From Actinomycetes bacterium (GTDB taxonomy: Bacteria > Actinomycetota > Acidimicrobiia > Acidimicrobiales > Ilumatobacteraceae), in contig JANYCT010000039.1 in NCBI GenBank assembly GCA_025360105.1, forward strand, positions 1 to 64,000: 64,000 bases of DNA. The letters run 5' to 3'. Position numbers and translations under genes: made by a program. A model generated the notes under the pieces. It made no database searches, was not told the DNA's origin, and was given only the letters and a program-made list of their open reading frames with translations. Shown piece after piece: positions 1 through 8,488 of this stretch. Each line of letters opens with the position of its first letter. The stretch's first letter is position 1.

Positions 1-1
1 G

Positions 2-85
2 TGTCGAAGGGGGGACTTGAACCCCCACGGGATTTCTCCCACTAGCACCTCAAGCTAGCGCGTATACCTATTCCGCCACTTCGAC
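2..85 (-). tRNA. tRNA-Leu (anticodon GAG)
   Basis: On the minus strand the sequence folds as a class II tRNA. The 7-bp acceptor stem is GTCGAAG/CTTCGAC, with discriminator A at position 2. The anticodon stem CTAGC/GCTAG closes a 7-nt loop TTGAGGT with anticodon GAG. A long variable arm (GGGAGAAATCCC) is typical of leucine tRNAs, and the T loop is GGTTCAAGTCC. Whether CCA is encoded cannot be seen, because only one base remains before the window edge. It lies just downstream of secG. Confidence 0.95.
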
Positions 86-114
86 GTGTTGGAGACTCTG
101 ACGATACCGCAGCG

Positions 115-357
115 CTAGCTGCGCACCAACAGGAATCCGAGGGCAACCACGGTCATCACCCAGACCAGCACCAGTACGGTGGTGATTCGGGTCAAGTTGC
201 GTTCGGCCGATGTGGAACCGAGCGCCGCGCCACCGCCACCACCGAACATGTCCGACAGGCCGCCACCGCGACCGCTGTGCATGAGAATGCCTGCGATCAT
301 GCCGAACATCGACAAGACGTTGATACCGATCGTTACATACAAGACGAAGTCACGCAC
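115..357 (-). CDS. secG: Protein-export membrane protein SecG
   Basis: 80 aa, the usual SecG size. It is the small non-essential subunit of the SecYEG translocon in the cytoplasmic membrane. The sequence shows two hydrophobic segments (about residues 5-25 and 57-77) separated by a Gly-rich loop with the family's SDMFGGG and GSTSAERNLTR-like motif. The start is GTG. In most actinobacteria secG directly follows tpiA. Here it lies 27 bp downstream of oppF, with the whole opp operon between it and tpiA, so it may be co-transcribed with the transporter. No terminator is visible between it and the following tRNA. Confidence 0.93.
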   Translation of the reverse strand: MRDFVLYVTIGINVLSMFGMIAGILMHSGRGGGLSDMFGGGGGAALGSTSAERNLTRITTVLVLVWVMTVVALGFLLVRS

Positions 358-384
358 GGTTCACGATGCTATCGGGGTAGAGCT

Positions 385-1449
385 CTAACGGTTCATCGTG
401 GGAGCGGCGACCTGCACCACCTCGGCAAAGTGACACGCAACGTTGTGACCCTGACCGCGCTCAACAAGCAGTGGCTCGTCGACCGCGCAAATGGCTTGCA
501 CCTTTGGGCAGCGTGTTCGGAAACGACATCCGCTCGGCGGATTCACCGGCGACGGCACGTCGCCCTGCAGCACCACGCGGTGTCGCGCTCGTTCGGTGAT
601 CGGGTCAGGCATCGGCACCGATGACAGCAACGCCTGCGTGTATGGGTGCGATGGCGTGTTATAGACCTCGTCACGCGTGCCGATCTCCACGATCTTGCCG
701 AGATACATCACGGCGACGCGATCCGAGATATGACGCACCACCGATAGATCGTGCGCTACAAAAAGATACGTGAGACCAAGCCGTTGCTGCAGGTCCTCGA
801 GCAGGTTCACCACGCCCGCCTGCACCGACACGTCGAGCGCCGACACCGGTTCATCGAGCATGATCATCTTCGGCTCCAGAGCCAGAGCGCGGGCAATGCC
901 GATGCGTTGACGCTGGCCTCCGGAGAACTCGTGCGGATACCGGTTGCCATGCTCGGGATTCAGGCCTACCTCACGCAACAGGTCGGCGACCCGCGTGCGT
1001 GCGTCGTTCGCGGACATGCCATGAATCTTGAGCGGCTCGGCGATGGTCTCGTTCACCTGCATGCGCGGGTTCAGCGACGCAAACGGATCCTGGAACACCA
1101 TCCCGAGGTTGGCGCGGTACGGACGCATCGCTCGACGCGACAAACCAACGAGCTCCTTGCCATCAAACACAACTGAACCCGATGTCGGCGGCTGGAGCTG
1201 CAGGATGGCGCGACCTGCTGTGGATTTGCCGCAACCCGACTCACCCACCAAGCCGAGCGTCTGCCCGGCCTGAATCTCGAAGCTGATCCCCGACACCGCC
1301 TGCACCTCAGCGATGGTGCGTCGAAAAATACCGCCACCACGAACCGGGAAGGTCTTGACCAGATCGCGAACGACGAGCAACGGAGGCGTCGTTGATTCGG
1401 AAGTACCCACGGCGTGTGTGCCACCCACTGGATCGATGGTGTCGCTCAT
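385..1449 (-). CDS. oppF: Oligopeptide/dipeptide ABC transporter ATP-binding protein (OppF/DppF-like)
   Basis: 354 aa cytoplasmic ATPase subunit. The Walker A is GESGCGKST, followed by a Q-loop ([14 protein letters not shown]), the signature [10 protein letters not shown], the Walker B MIMLDEP and an H-loop (FVAHDLSVV). A C-terminal oligopeptide-transporter domain carries the Cys cluster CRFRTRCP...C typical of the family. ATG at 1449 was chosen because it overlaps the oppD stop as ATGA, implying translational coupling; a longer frame upstream lies inside oppD. It is the last opp gene and is followed closely by secG. The exact substrate (oligo- or dipeptide, or another small solute) cannot be read from the sequence. 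Confidence 0.93.
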   Translation of the reverse strand: MSDTIDPVGGTHAVGTSESTTPPLLVVRDLVKTFPVRGGGIFRRTIAEVQAVSGISFEIQAGQTLGLVGESGCGKSTAGRAILQLQPPTSGSVVFDGKELVGLSRRAMRPYRANLGMVFQDPFASLNPRMQVNETIAEPLKIHGMSANDARTRVADLLREVGLNPEHGNRYPHEFSGGQRQRIGIARALALEPKMIMLDEPVSALDVSVQAGVVNLLEDLQQRLGLTYLFVAHDLSVVRHISDRVAVMYLGKIVEIGTRDEVYNTPSHPYTQALLSSVPMPDPITERARHRVVLQGDVPSPVNPPSGCRFRTRCPKVQAICAVDEPLLVERGQGHNVACHFAEVVQVAAPTMNR

Positions 1450-2465
1450 TTCCGAGCCCCTTCGAACAGCTTCAGGGGTTCGGGCATCGCGTTGAGAGCG
1501 TCCACATGATGACAGGCCGACACATGGCCTTCGCTGATTTCCACCTGCGGCGGTTCCACGGTCTCGCACGTGTTATCGGCCAATGGACAACGAGGCGAGA
1601 ACGGACACCCAGCGGGCAGATTGAGCATCGATGGCGGAGCCCCACCGATGGGCTTGAGACGACCCTGCGTGCCCGAGTGCGACGGCAACGAACCGAGCAG
1701 GCCGATGCTGTAGGGCATTCGCGGGTGATAGAAAATATCATCGGCGGTGCCCGTCTCGACCACCTTGCCGGCATACATCACCAGCATGCGGTCCGTGATC
1801 CCGGCGACCACGCCGAGATCATGGGTGATCAGGATGATGGCAGCGTTCAAGTTGTCCTTCAACTTGATCAACATCTCCAGAATCTGTGCCTGCACCGTCA
1901 CATCAAGCGCTGTTGTGGGTTCGTCAGCGATCAACACGTCGGGATTGTTCGCGATGGCCATTGCGATCATCGCACGTTGCCGCATACCACCGGAGAACTC
2001 ATGCGGATAGTTGTCGACGCGCGATGCGGCCTGCGGGATACCGACCGTATCGAGCAACTCGATCGAGCGAGCTCGCGCCTGTTTGCTGTTCAGATCCTCG
2101 TGTGCCCGCACGGCCTCGGCTAACTGCCAGCCAACCCGGTACACGGGATTCATCGCCGTCATTGGATCTTGAAACACCATGGCGATCTTCTTGCCGCGAA
2201 TCGCGCGCATCGCCTTGCGCTTGATCCCCACAAGTTCTTGATCACGAAACCGAATCGAGCCCGTCACGTTGGCAGAGCTGGGCAGCAGACCCATGATCGC
2301 CATTGAGGTAACCGACTTTCCACATCCGCTTTCGCCGACGATGCCGAGCACATCACGCGGACGAACCTCGAACGACACGCCGCGGACAGCTTTGACCACG
2401 CCATCTTCGGTAGGGAACTCCACCGACAAGTCCTTGACGCTCAAAATCGGATCGACGGCGCTCAT
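1446..2465 (-). CDS. oppD: Oligopeptide/dipeptide ABC transporter ATP-binding protein (OppD/DppD-like)
   Basis: 339 aa ATPase paired with OppF. The Walker A is GESGCGKSV, with a Q-loop in [12 protein letters not shown], the signature [10 protein letters not shown], the Walker B VLIADEP and an H-loop (LITHDLGVV). The C-terminal CPFSPRCP...C cluster is the usual oppD tail. The start at 2465 gives [10 protein letters not shown] and overlaps the oppC stop as ATGA. About 33 further in-frame residues upstream are rejected because they lie within oppC and look non-coding. OppD and OppF form the heterodimeric motor for the OppB/OppC permease. Confidence 0.93.
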   Translation of the reverse strand: MSAVDPILSVKDLSVEFPTEDGVVKAVRGVSFEVRPRDVLGIVGESGCGKSVTSMAIMGLLPSSANVTGSIRFRDQELVGIKRKAMRAIRGKKIAMVFQDPMTAMNPVYRVGWQLAEAVRAHEDLNSKQARARSIELLDTVGIPQAASRVDNYPHEFSGGMRQRAMIAMAIANNPDVLIADEPTTALDVTVQAQILEMLIKLKDNLNAAIILITHDLGVVAGITDRMLVMYAGKVVETGTADDIFYHPRMPYSIGLLGSLPSHSGTQGRLKPIGGAPPSMLNLPAGCPFSPRCPLADNTCETVEPPQVEISEGHVSACHHVDALNAMPEPLKLFEGARK

Positions 2466-3445
2466 GCGCGAACTCGGTTCTGCTTTGGGTCGAACGCGTC
2501 GCGCAGACCATCGCCGATGAAGTTGACGGTCAACGAGATGAGGCACAGCATGAGCACCGGCCACCAGAACTCGTTGGGGTATGTGGTGGCCTTACTCTTG
2601 CCGACCTCGATGATCTTGCCGAGGGAGGTGTCGGGCGGCTTCACGCCAAGACCCAGGAATGACAGTGCCGCCTCGGCAAGCACCGCGCCGCCAACGGCGA
2701 GCGTTGCATTCACGATGATTGGACCGAGGGTATTAGGCATGATGTGTTTGAAGATGATGCGTGGCGACGAGGCACCCACGGATCGCGCTGCCTCCACGAA
2801 TTCCTTCTCGCGCAGCGACAAGAACTCACCGCGAATGACGCGCGCAATGCCCATCCATCCGAACAGGGCCAGGAACAGCGCAAGCCACAACCAGGTGGAA
2901 CCCTTCACGTTGCGCTGCAACGCGGCTACCGCAGCGAGATACGGGATCACGAGCATGAGATCGGTGAACCGCATCAGCGCGCTGTCAGTGAAACCTCGGA
3001 AGTAACCCGAGATCGCCCCGACGACCACGCCGATGGTCACGCTCACGACCATCACGACCAGCGCGATGCGAATGGAGTACTGCGTGCCGCGCATCACCTG
3101 TGCGAGAACGTCGTAGCCCTTGCTGATACCAAACGGATGCTCCCACGAGGGTCGAATCCAGTCCTTGTTCGCGCCCGGCGGCTTCTTCAGCACTTGGTCG
3201 TACTTGTATTTCCAAAAGAGTGGACCGACAAACGCGAACACCATCAGCAAGAAGAACACGACCAAGCTGATCATCGCCGGCTTGTGGTGGGTGAAGCGTC
3301 GCCAAATCGTCTTCCATTGGCTGCGCTGCTCGACCGTGAATTCTCGTTCGGCTGGGGTACCGGGCAGTTCGCCATCCGCAAGCGGAGGCTCAGGCAGTGT
3401 CGCCATCCCGATCTGGTCGACAGGGCTGGCATCGGAGGGAAGCAT
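2462..3445 (-). CDS. oppC: Peptide ABC transporter permease (OppC/DppC-like)
   Basis: About 327 aa inner-membrane permease. The N-terminal cytoplasmic segment is Pro/Glu-rich. The first TM is near residues 55-75, followed by a periplasmic-type loop and a BPD_transp_1 domain with about five TMs. The EAA motif (EAARSVGASSPRIIFKHIMPN) contacts the ATPases. The start is uncertain: ATG 3445 begins just after the oppB stop, while TTG 3457 or an ATG further upstream would overlap oppB; none has a clear ribosome binding site. It is coupled to oppD by an ATGA overlap. Confidence 0.9.
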   Translation of the reverse strand: MLPSDASPVDQIGMATLPEPPLADGELPGTPAEREFTVEQRSQWKTIWRRFTHHKPAMISLVVFFLLMVFAFVGPLFWKYKYDQVLKKPPGANKDWIRPSWEHPFGISKGYDVLAQVMRGTQYSIRIALVVMVVSVTIGVVVGAISGYFRGFTDSALMRFTDLMLVIPYLAAVAALQRNVKGSTWLWLALFLALFGWMGIARVIRGEFLSLREKEFVEAARSVGASSPRIIFKHIMPNTLGPIIVNATLAVGGAVLAEAALSFLGLGVKPPDTSLGKIIEVGKSKATTYPNEFWWPVLMLCLISLTVNFIGDGLRDAFDPKQNRVRA

Positions 3446-3449
3446 GGGC

Positions 3450-4460
3450 TCAGTCAAGACGGATCCTCGGATCAAGGAAGGCGTAGAGGATGTCGGCAAT
3501 CAAGTTGAAAGCGATGACCGCAACGGCAGTGACGAAGAACCAACACAGAAGCAGGTTGGGGTCGATCTTGGTAATCGACTCCACCAGCACACGACCCATG
3601 CCGTGCCATTCGAAGATGGTCTCGGTCAGAATGGCACCGCCGATCAGGGCTCCGAAGTCGAGCGAGATCACCGTGACCACTGTCATCAGCGCGTTACGGA
3701 ACGCGTGCTTCAGAATGACGCGTCGCTCGCTGAGCCCTTTGGATCGGGCAGTGCGGACATAGTCGGCGTTGAGTGTTTCGAGCATCGAGGCTCGCGAGAA
3801 ACGTGCGTAGCCGGCAAACGAGATGAGTACTAGCGTCAGCGTGGGCAACAGAGCGTGCGACAAGAAGTCGGTGGTTGCCGGGATGAAGCCGCAGTTGTAG
3901 GGCTTGCTCGGCGTACAGAAATTGGGGGTGCCTTCGCCAATGGTTTTGATCAGCGGATCGTCGGCTCGACCGATCCAGCGATTCAAGCGAATGGCGAGCA
4001 CGTACTTCAGGAACGAGCCCACCGCGAGAACGGGTAAAGAGTAGAGCAGAAACGCTCCGGTTGTGGCCGTGTAGTCGAACCAGGAGTACTGCTTAACTGC
4101 AGAGATCACCCCGATCGTCACGCCGATGAGCACCGAAAGAATCTCGGCGAACAACACCAGTCGTAGGGTCACCCCCAGCGCACGCGAGACCTCGTCCCAC
4201 ACGGGTTGGTTCTTGATGGTCTTGCCAAAGTCGCCGTGGATCGCTTTCGTGAGCCACGACACGTAGCGCTCGACGGGCGGCTTGTCGAGCCCGAGTTGAT
4301 GCTCGCGCAACGCAATGGTTGCGGCGGGAGTGGGCGGCTGCTTGGTGCGCAGGTCCTCGAGTGGGTCGCCCGTGTTGATGACGAGAATGAAAGCAACGAT
4401 CGACGCGAGAAACAGCAGCGGGATCGAAACCAGAATCCGTCGAATGATGAAGGAAAGCAC
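3450..4460 (-). CDS. oppB: Peptide ABC transporter permease (OppB/DppB-like)
   Basis: 336 aa. It starts MLSFIIRRILVSIPLLFLAS, the typical OppB N-terminus with TM1. A periplasmic loop and a BPD_transp_1 domain follow, with the EAA loop around ARSKGLSERRVILKHAFRNA. An insertion with two Cys residues (about residues 180-190, FCTPSKPYNCG) lies in an extracytoplasmic loop and could form a disulphide. It forms the membrane channel with OppC. It is separated from upstream oppA by a 108-bp gap that contains a very strong hairpin. Confidence 0.92.
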   Translation of the reverse strand: MLSFIIRRILVSIPLLFLASIVAFILVINTGDPLEDLRTKQPPTPAATIALREHQLGLDKPPVERYVSWLTKAIHGDFGKTIKNQPVWDEVSRALGVTLRLVLFAEILSVLIGVTIGVISAVKQYSWFDYTATTGAFLLYSLPVLAVGSFLKYVLAIRLNRWIGRADDPLIKTIGEGTPNFCTPSKPYNCGFIPATTDFLSHALLPTLTLVLISFAGYARFSRASMLETLNADYVRTARSKGLSERRVILKHAFRNALMTVVTVISLDFGALIGGAILTETIFEWHGMGRVLVESITKIDPNLLLCWFFVTAVAVIAFNLIADILYAFLDPRIRLD

Positions 4461-4501
4461 CCGCCTGCCTTTCAGATGCTGCGGAACAACTGGACTGTAA
4501 T

Positions 4502-4541
4502 CGATGTCGGGGTACCGGAGAACTCCGGTACCCCGACATCG
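4502..4541 (-). terminator. Strong intra-operon hairpin between oppA and oppB
   Basis: A perfect inverted repeat has arms 4502-4520 and 4523-4541 (CGATGTCGGGGTACCGGAG and its complement) and only an AA between them, so the innermost pairs must open to form a loop. It lies 28 bp after the oppA stop and 41 bp before the oppB start. There is no T-run, so it fits a partial terminator or an mRNA 3'-end stabiliser that yields more binding protein than permease, as is known for many ABC operons. That role is inference. Confidence 0.8.
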
Positions 4542-4568
4542 TCATTCACAGTGACGAGAGCGGATTGC

Positions 4569-6383
4569 TCAGCTCACAGTCCAAACATTTGCATTCCAGG
4601 TCAAACCTGACGGGCCGTTGAACGACGGACCCGCCAGCTTCGGCGACCATGCCGGCATTTCCGCCAACTGGAACAGCGGGATCGTCCACACGTCATCGAG
4701 GATGGCGGCGTCGATCTTCTTCATGAGGTCGAGACGCTTGGTCTCGTCGAGCTCGCTATTGGCCTGCTTGTACAGGTCGGTCACGTTCTGGTTCACGTAG
4801 CCCTGGTAGTTACCGCCACCATCGATGGAGTAGATACCGGTGGCTGCCGAGAGCAGGGGGTTGCCGACCCACGCGAACAAGGCAACATCGAAGTCACTCT
4901 TTGGCAGGCGCTCCGCGTTGAACTTGGTGTCGCTGTCCTCGGCGATGTTGAAACCGGCTTGCTTGCACGACGCAATGGTGTTCTGCACAGTGTCCGAACG
5001 ACGCTGGATGCCCTTGTGGCTGATCTTGAAGGTCAGCTGCTGGCCACCCTTGGCGTAGAACCCATCACTGCCCATAACCCAGCCAGCACCTTCGAGAAGC
5101 TTCTTCGATGCGGCAACATCAAACGTGCCGTACTTGCTGAAGCGATCCTCATAGCCTTTTTGCTGCGGCATGAAGATGACAGAGTTGAGCGGCTTCGCAT
5201 CAGGGTTGATCGGTGCGATCAATTTGTCGATGATGTCCTGACGGTCGACGCAAGCGGCGAATGCCGCACGAACGGCCTTGTCGGCAAAGATCGGGTTCTT
5301 GACGTTCATGTCGTAGTGCTCGTACACGAGGCCCGACGCAGGCGAAAACTTCACATTCTTGGCGGCAGCCAACGTGGCTGCGACACCAGGGTCAGCCTGA
5401 GGCTGGATCGCCTGAATTTCACCATTCTCCAATGCTGCGGCCTGAGCCGACGCATCGGTGATCGTCTGCAGCGTGAGGGTTTCGAGGTTGCCGGGGGTGC
5501 CCCAGAACTTCTCGTTCTTCACGAGGGTGATGCCCTTGTCAGGAGTGTATGTACCAACGCGATACTGGGCACCGGAGAGGGCAACGGCAGGATCCCAACC
5601 GTTGAAGCCGGTGTTCCAGAACTTGCCGATCTTTTCGATCTCGGGCGAGTCGGTGGTGGCATCAACCTTGGTGATGTCGGCAACGCCGGTCTTGGTCTCG
5701 ATGATGTGCGCTGGCACGAAGTTTCCGAACAGACCCTTCCAGTCGGCGAATGGGGTGTCATACACGGTGGTGACGGTCTTGCCGCCATCCGAGCACGTGA
5801 CCGACTTGATCTGCTCGTAGCCGCTGGTGCCCGCCGCATCGAACACAGGAAGCGTCTCAGGAAGTTTCTGGCCGTCCTTGTCGGTAGCACCGGGACCCGT
5901 GAAATCAGGGTTCTTCACAGTGACTTTGCCGTTCTGCGACATATAGGCGAGGTAAAAGTCCTTGCAGTCAATGGCAACGCCATCGCTCCATACGGCTTTC
6001 GGATTGATCTTGTACACGATGGTCTGCGGAGCGCTCGAGGTGACCTCGGCCGACTGCAGCAAGTCCTTCGACAACACGTAGCTCAGCTTGTCGTCGATAA
6101 TGAACGAGCCAGGTTGCAGCATGTTCAAAACGACCGTGTTTGCGAATGAGTTCGCAGTCGAAGTCGAGTTGTTGTAGTTGACGCCTTCTTCTTCTTGGGC
6201 GTAGATCGCCTCGCCACCAGCTTTACCAGCGACGGCGGTATCGGCCGTGCTGGCACCGGTGGTGCCACCGGTGCTTGGTGCTGTTGTGCCATTGGGTGTC
6301 TTGCTGCTTGAGCTACATGCGCCTGCAACAAGAGCAAGCCCAAGAGCGAGTGCAGCGACTTGGCTGCGCTTTGAAATGCTCAC
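4569..6383 (-). CDS. oppA: Peptide ABC transporter substrate-binding lipoprotein (SBP family 5, OppA-like)
   Basis: 604 aa. The start is GTG 6383, preceded at good spacing by AGGAGG; about 20 in-frame codons upstream are rejected. A lipoprotein signal peptide ends in the lipobox LVAGAC with a following Ser run, then a Thr/Ser/Gly-rich linker (about residues 28-55). The body is an SBP_bac_5 fold: conserved blocks include the region around AVWSDG (near residue 130), the YEHYDMN segment and VRAAFAACVDR. It captures peptides outside the membrane and delivers them to OppBC. It is the first and probably most highly expressed gene of oppABCDF. Confidence 0.93.
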   Translation of the reverse strand: MSISKRSQVAALALGLALVAGACSSSSKTPNGTTAPSTGGTTGASTADTAVAGKAGGEAIYAQEEEGVNYNNSTSTANSFANTVVLNMLQPGSFIIDDKLSYVLSKDLLQSAEVTSSAPQTIVYKINPKAVWSDGVAIDCKDFYLAYMSQNGKVTVKNPDFTGPGATDKDGQKLPETLPVFDAAGTSGYEQIKSVTCSDGGKTVTTVYDTPFADWKGLFGNFVPAHIIETKTGVADITKVDATTDSPEIEKIGKFWNTGFNGWDPAVALSGAQYRVGTYTPDKGITLVKNEKFWGTPGNLETLTLQTITDASAQAAALENGEIQAIQPQADPGVAATLAAAKNVKFSPASGLVYEHYDMNVKNPIFADKAVRAAFAACVDRQDIIDKLIAPINPDAKPLNSVIFMPQQKGYEDRFSKYGTFDVAASKKLLEGAGWVMGSDGFYAKGGQQLTFKISHKGIQRRSDTVQNTIASCKQAGFNIAEDSDTKFNAERLPKSDFDVALFAWVGNPLLSAATGIYSIDGGGNYQGYVNQNVTDLYKQANSELDETKRLDLMKKIDAAILDDVWTIPLFQLAEMPAWSPKLAGPSFNGPSGLTWNANVWTVS

Positions 6384-6469
6384 GTAGGTTCCTCCTGAGG
6401 GTTCGGGAGGGAAGGAATTCACCACGAGGTGGCGGGCCGGCACAACGACGAACCGAGGTCCGGCCTGTA

Positions 6470-6498
6470 CCCGTATTGTCCTCCCCGATCAATACGGG
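6470..6498. promoter_or_regulatory. Inverted repeat upstream of oppA
   Basis: Perfect 9-bp arms CCCGTATTG (6470-6478) and CAATACGGG (6490-6498) flank an 11-nt spacer. They lie in the 232-bp gap between the tpiA stop and the oppA start, about 87 bp upstream of oppA on the minus strand. There is no T-run, so a regulator operator for the opp operon is more likely than a tpiA terminator, though either is possible. Nothing else distinctive is visible in this gap. Confidence 0.45.
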
Positions 6499-6615
6499 AT
6501 TCCACACCGTATCAGTCGCTTCACACGCGGGTCGGTCAAGTGTTCCAAAAAGTAAAGACGTCTGGCGCGTCCGTTCCAGACGACTGCTGCGCGGAACCGA
6601 ATCTGTTGATCAGAG

Positions 6616-7395
6616 TCAGTGGTTACGGAACTGAACAATGCGCGCAAACTCGTCGGGATCGAGACTGGCGCCGCCTACGAGCGCTCCGTCGATGTCGTCG
6701 TGTGCCATCAGCTCAGCAATGTTGGCCGCCTTCACAGACCCGCCGTACTGAATGCGCACCGAATTGGCTGCGGCAGCACCGACAATCTCGCCGACGCAAC
6801 GCCGGATCGATGCGCACACCGTCTGTGCATCGTCGGACGAGGCGGTGAGTCCGGTACCGATCGCCCAAATCGGCTCGTACGCGATGACCATAGAGGCAAC
6901 CTTGTCACCGGCCCCGCCGGCGATGCCTGCACGAACTTGGCCGAGTACTTTCGATTCGGTATCGCCGGCTTCGCGCTCGGCCAACGTCTCGCCAACGCAC
7001 ATGATCGGCGTCATTCCGTGACGCTGAATGGCCTCGACCTTCTTGGCCACGACCTCATCGGTCTCGCCGAACAGTTCGCGTCGTTCGCTGTGGCCACAGA
7101 TCACGTACTGCACGCCGAGCTTGGCCAGAAACACTGGCGATACCTCGCCGGTGAAGGCACCCTTGTCCTCCCAGTGGCAGTTCTGCGCTCCCAGGGCATA
7201 GTGCAACTCGTCGGCCTCGATAAGGGTCTGGATACTACGGATGTCGGTGAATGGAGGATGAATGACAACGTCGACCACGGCTACGTCGTCCTTGCCGACC
7301 AGATACGACAACTTCTGCACACTCTGAATGGCCTCGAAGTGGTTGTTGTTCATCTTCCAGTTGGCACTGATGATGGGTCGACGATCAGACGGCAT
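6616..7395 (-). CDS. tpiA: Triosephosphate isomerase
   Basis: 259 aa, the family's normal size. It interconverts dihydroxyacetone phosphate and glyceraldehyde 3-phosphate. The N-terminal ISANWKMN carries the catalytic Lys (residue 14), CGHSERRELFGE carries the catalytic His, AYEPIWAIGTG the catalytic Glu, and IQYGGSVK plus GALVGGASL bind phosphate. ATG 7395 was chosen; it overlaps the pgk stop by 11 bp. The much longer open frame upstream only runs antiparallel-in-frame through pgk. It is the last gene of gap-pgk-tpiA. Confidence 0.96.
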   Translation of the reverse strand: MPSDRRPIISANWKMNNNHFEAIQSVQKLSYLVGKDDVAVVDVVIHPPFTDIRSIQTLIEADELHYALGAQNCHWEDKGAFTGEVSPVFLAKLGVQYVICGHSERRELFGETDEVVAKKVEAIQRHGMTPIMCVGETLAEREAGDTESKVLGQVRAGIAGGAGDKVASMVIAYEPIWAIGTGLTASSDDAQTVCASIRRCVGEIVGAAAANSVRIQYGGSVKAANIAELMAHDDIDGALVGGASLDPDEFARIVQFRNH

Positions 7396-8488
7396 TGGGT
7401 GCGCTCCTGAGTGCAGCGAGACCGGGCAGGTCACCGAGTTCAAGCAATTCCAACGCCGCGCCGCCACCGGTGGACACATGATCGACTTCGTCGTCGAGAC
7501 CGAACTGGGCGAGCGCAGCGGCGGAGTCTCCCCCGCCAACCACGGTAAAGGCTTTGGTGTCGGCCATAGCGTGAGCAACCGTGCGGGTGCCAGCCGCGAA
7601 ACGGTCGTCTTCGAACATTCCCATGGGACCGTTCCAGAACACGGTGCGCGCTTCCATGATGATGTCGGTGAACGCCGCTGCGGAGCCGGGGCCGATGTCG
7701 AACCCCTTTGCGCCATCGGGGAGCCGGGTGCCCCACGTGGAATACGTTCCCTGCGCATCGACACCAGTGATGTCCTCGGGCAGGTGAATGGTCTTGCCCG
7801 ACGCAAGCAGTCGCTTACACGTCTCGAGTTGTTCGGGTTCCCACAACGAATCGCCGATCGGCTTGCCTTGCGCAGCAAAGAACGTGAAGCACATTGCGCC
7901 ACCGATCACCAGTGCATCAACCGTGTTCAACAATGCTTCGACGACTCCGAGCTTGTCGGAGATCTTTGCGCCGCCGAGCACCGCGACGAACGGACGCTTG
8001 GGATGATTGCGCAGGCCGAGCAGCACCTCGACCTCTTTCTGCAACAGAAGCCCCATCGCCGATGGCAAGGTCTTGGGCGGGCCAACGATCGACGCGTGCG
8101 CGCGATGCGCCGCGCCGAAAGCATCGTTCACGTACAGGTCGATGCCAGCGACCAGGTTGGCTACGAACGCCGGATCGTTGCCCTCTTCGCCGGGGTGGAA
8201 GCGAAGGTTCTCCATCAGGTCCGCACCTGGGGCCAACTCGGTCAGGCGTTCACGCACGGGAGCCATGCTGTACGTCGGCTCGGGACGGCCCTTCGGCCGA
8301 CCGAGATGGCTCGCACACACAACACTTGCGCCGCGGTCAGTGAGCCAGTTAAGGGTGGGCAGCGCGGCTCGAATGCGAAAATCGTCGGTGATCTCGCCGT
8401 TCTCCATCGGAACGTTGAAGTCGGTTCGCACCAGCACACGTTTGCCTCGGACATCGCCGAGGTCGTCGAGAACCGGGATATGTTTCAT
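7385..8488 (-). CDS. pgk: Phosphoglycerate kinase
   Basis: 367 aa, slightly shorter than the usual 390-400. It catalyses ADP-dependent substrate-level phosphorylation from 1,3-bisphosphoglycerate. The N-terminal RTDFNVPMENG, the SHLGRPKG motif, LMENLRFHPGE, the YVNDAFGAAHR segment and the C-terminal VVGGGDSAAAL are all recognisable. The start at 8488 (MKHIPVLDD) overlaps the gap stop as TGATG; the in-frame extension upstream reads through gap and is rejected. Genes gap, pgk and tpiA form a tightly coupled operon. Confidence 0.96.
   Translation of the reverse strand: MKHIPVLDDLGDVRGKRVLVRTDFNVPMENGEITDDFRIRAALPTLNWLTDRGASVVCASHLGRPKGRPEPTYSMAPVRERLTELAPGADLMENLRFHPGEEGNDPAFVANLVAGIDLYVNDAFGAAHRAHASIVGPPKTLPSAMGLLLQKEVEVLLGLRNHPKRPFVAVLGGAKISDKLGVVEALLNTVDALVIGGAMCFTFFAAQGKPIGDSLWEPEQLETCKRLLASGKTIHLPEDITGVDAQGTYSTWGTRLPDGAKGFDIGPGSAAAFTDIIMEARTVFWNGPMGMFEDDRFAAGTRTVAHAMADTKAFTVVGGGDSAAALAQFGLDDEVDHVSTGGGAALELLELGDLPGLAALRSAPNAV

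Noticed and set aside
4502-4541. Recombination or attachment site
   Set aside because: A single symmetric repeat without integrase, tRNA or repeat partner; its operon position explains it better.
4959-6149. 396-codon open frame antisense to oppA
   Set aside because: It lies wholly within oppA, has no family features, and is explained by third-position GC bias.
6616-7902. 428-residue version of tpiA
   Set aside because: The extra N-terminal 169 residues are the frame-shifted reading of pgk; TIM starts at 7395.
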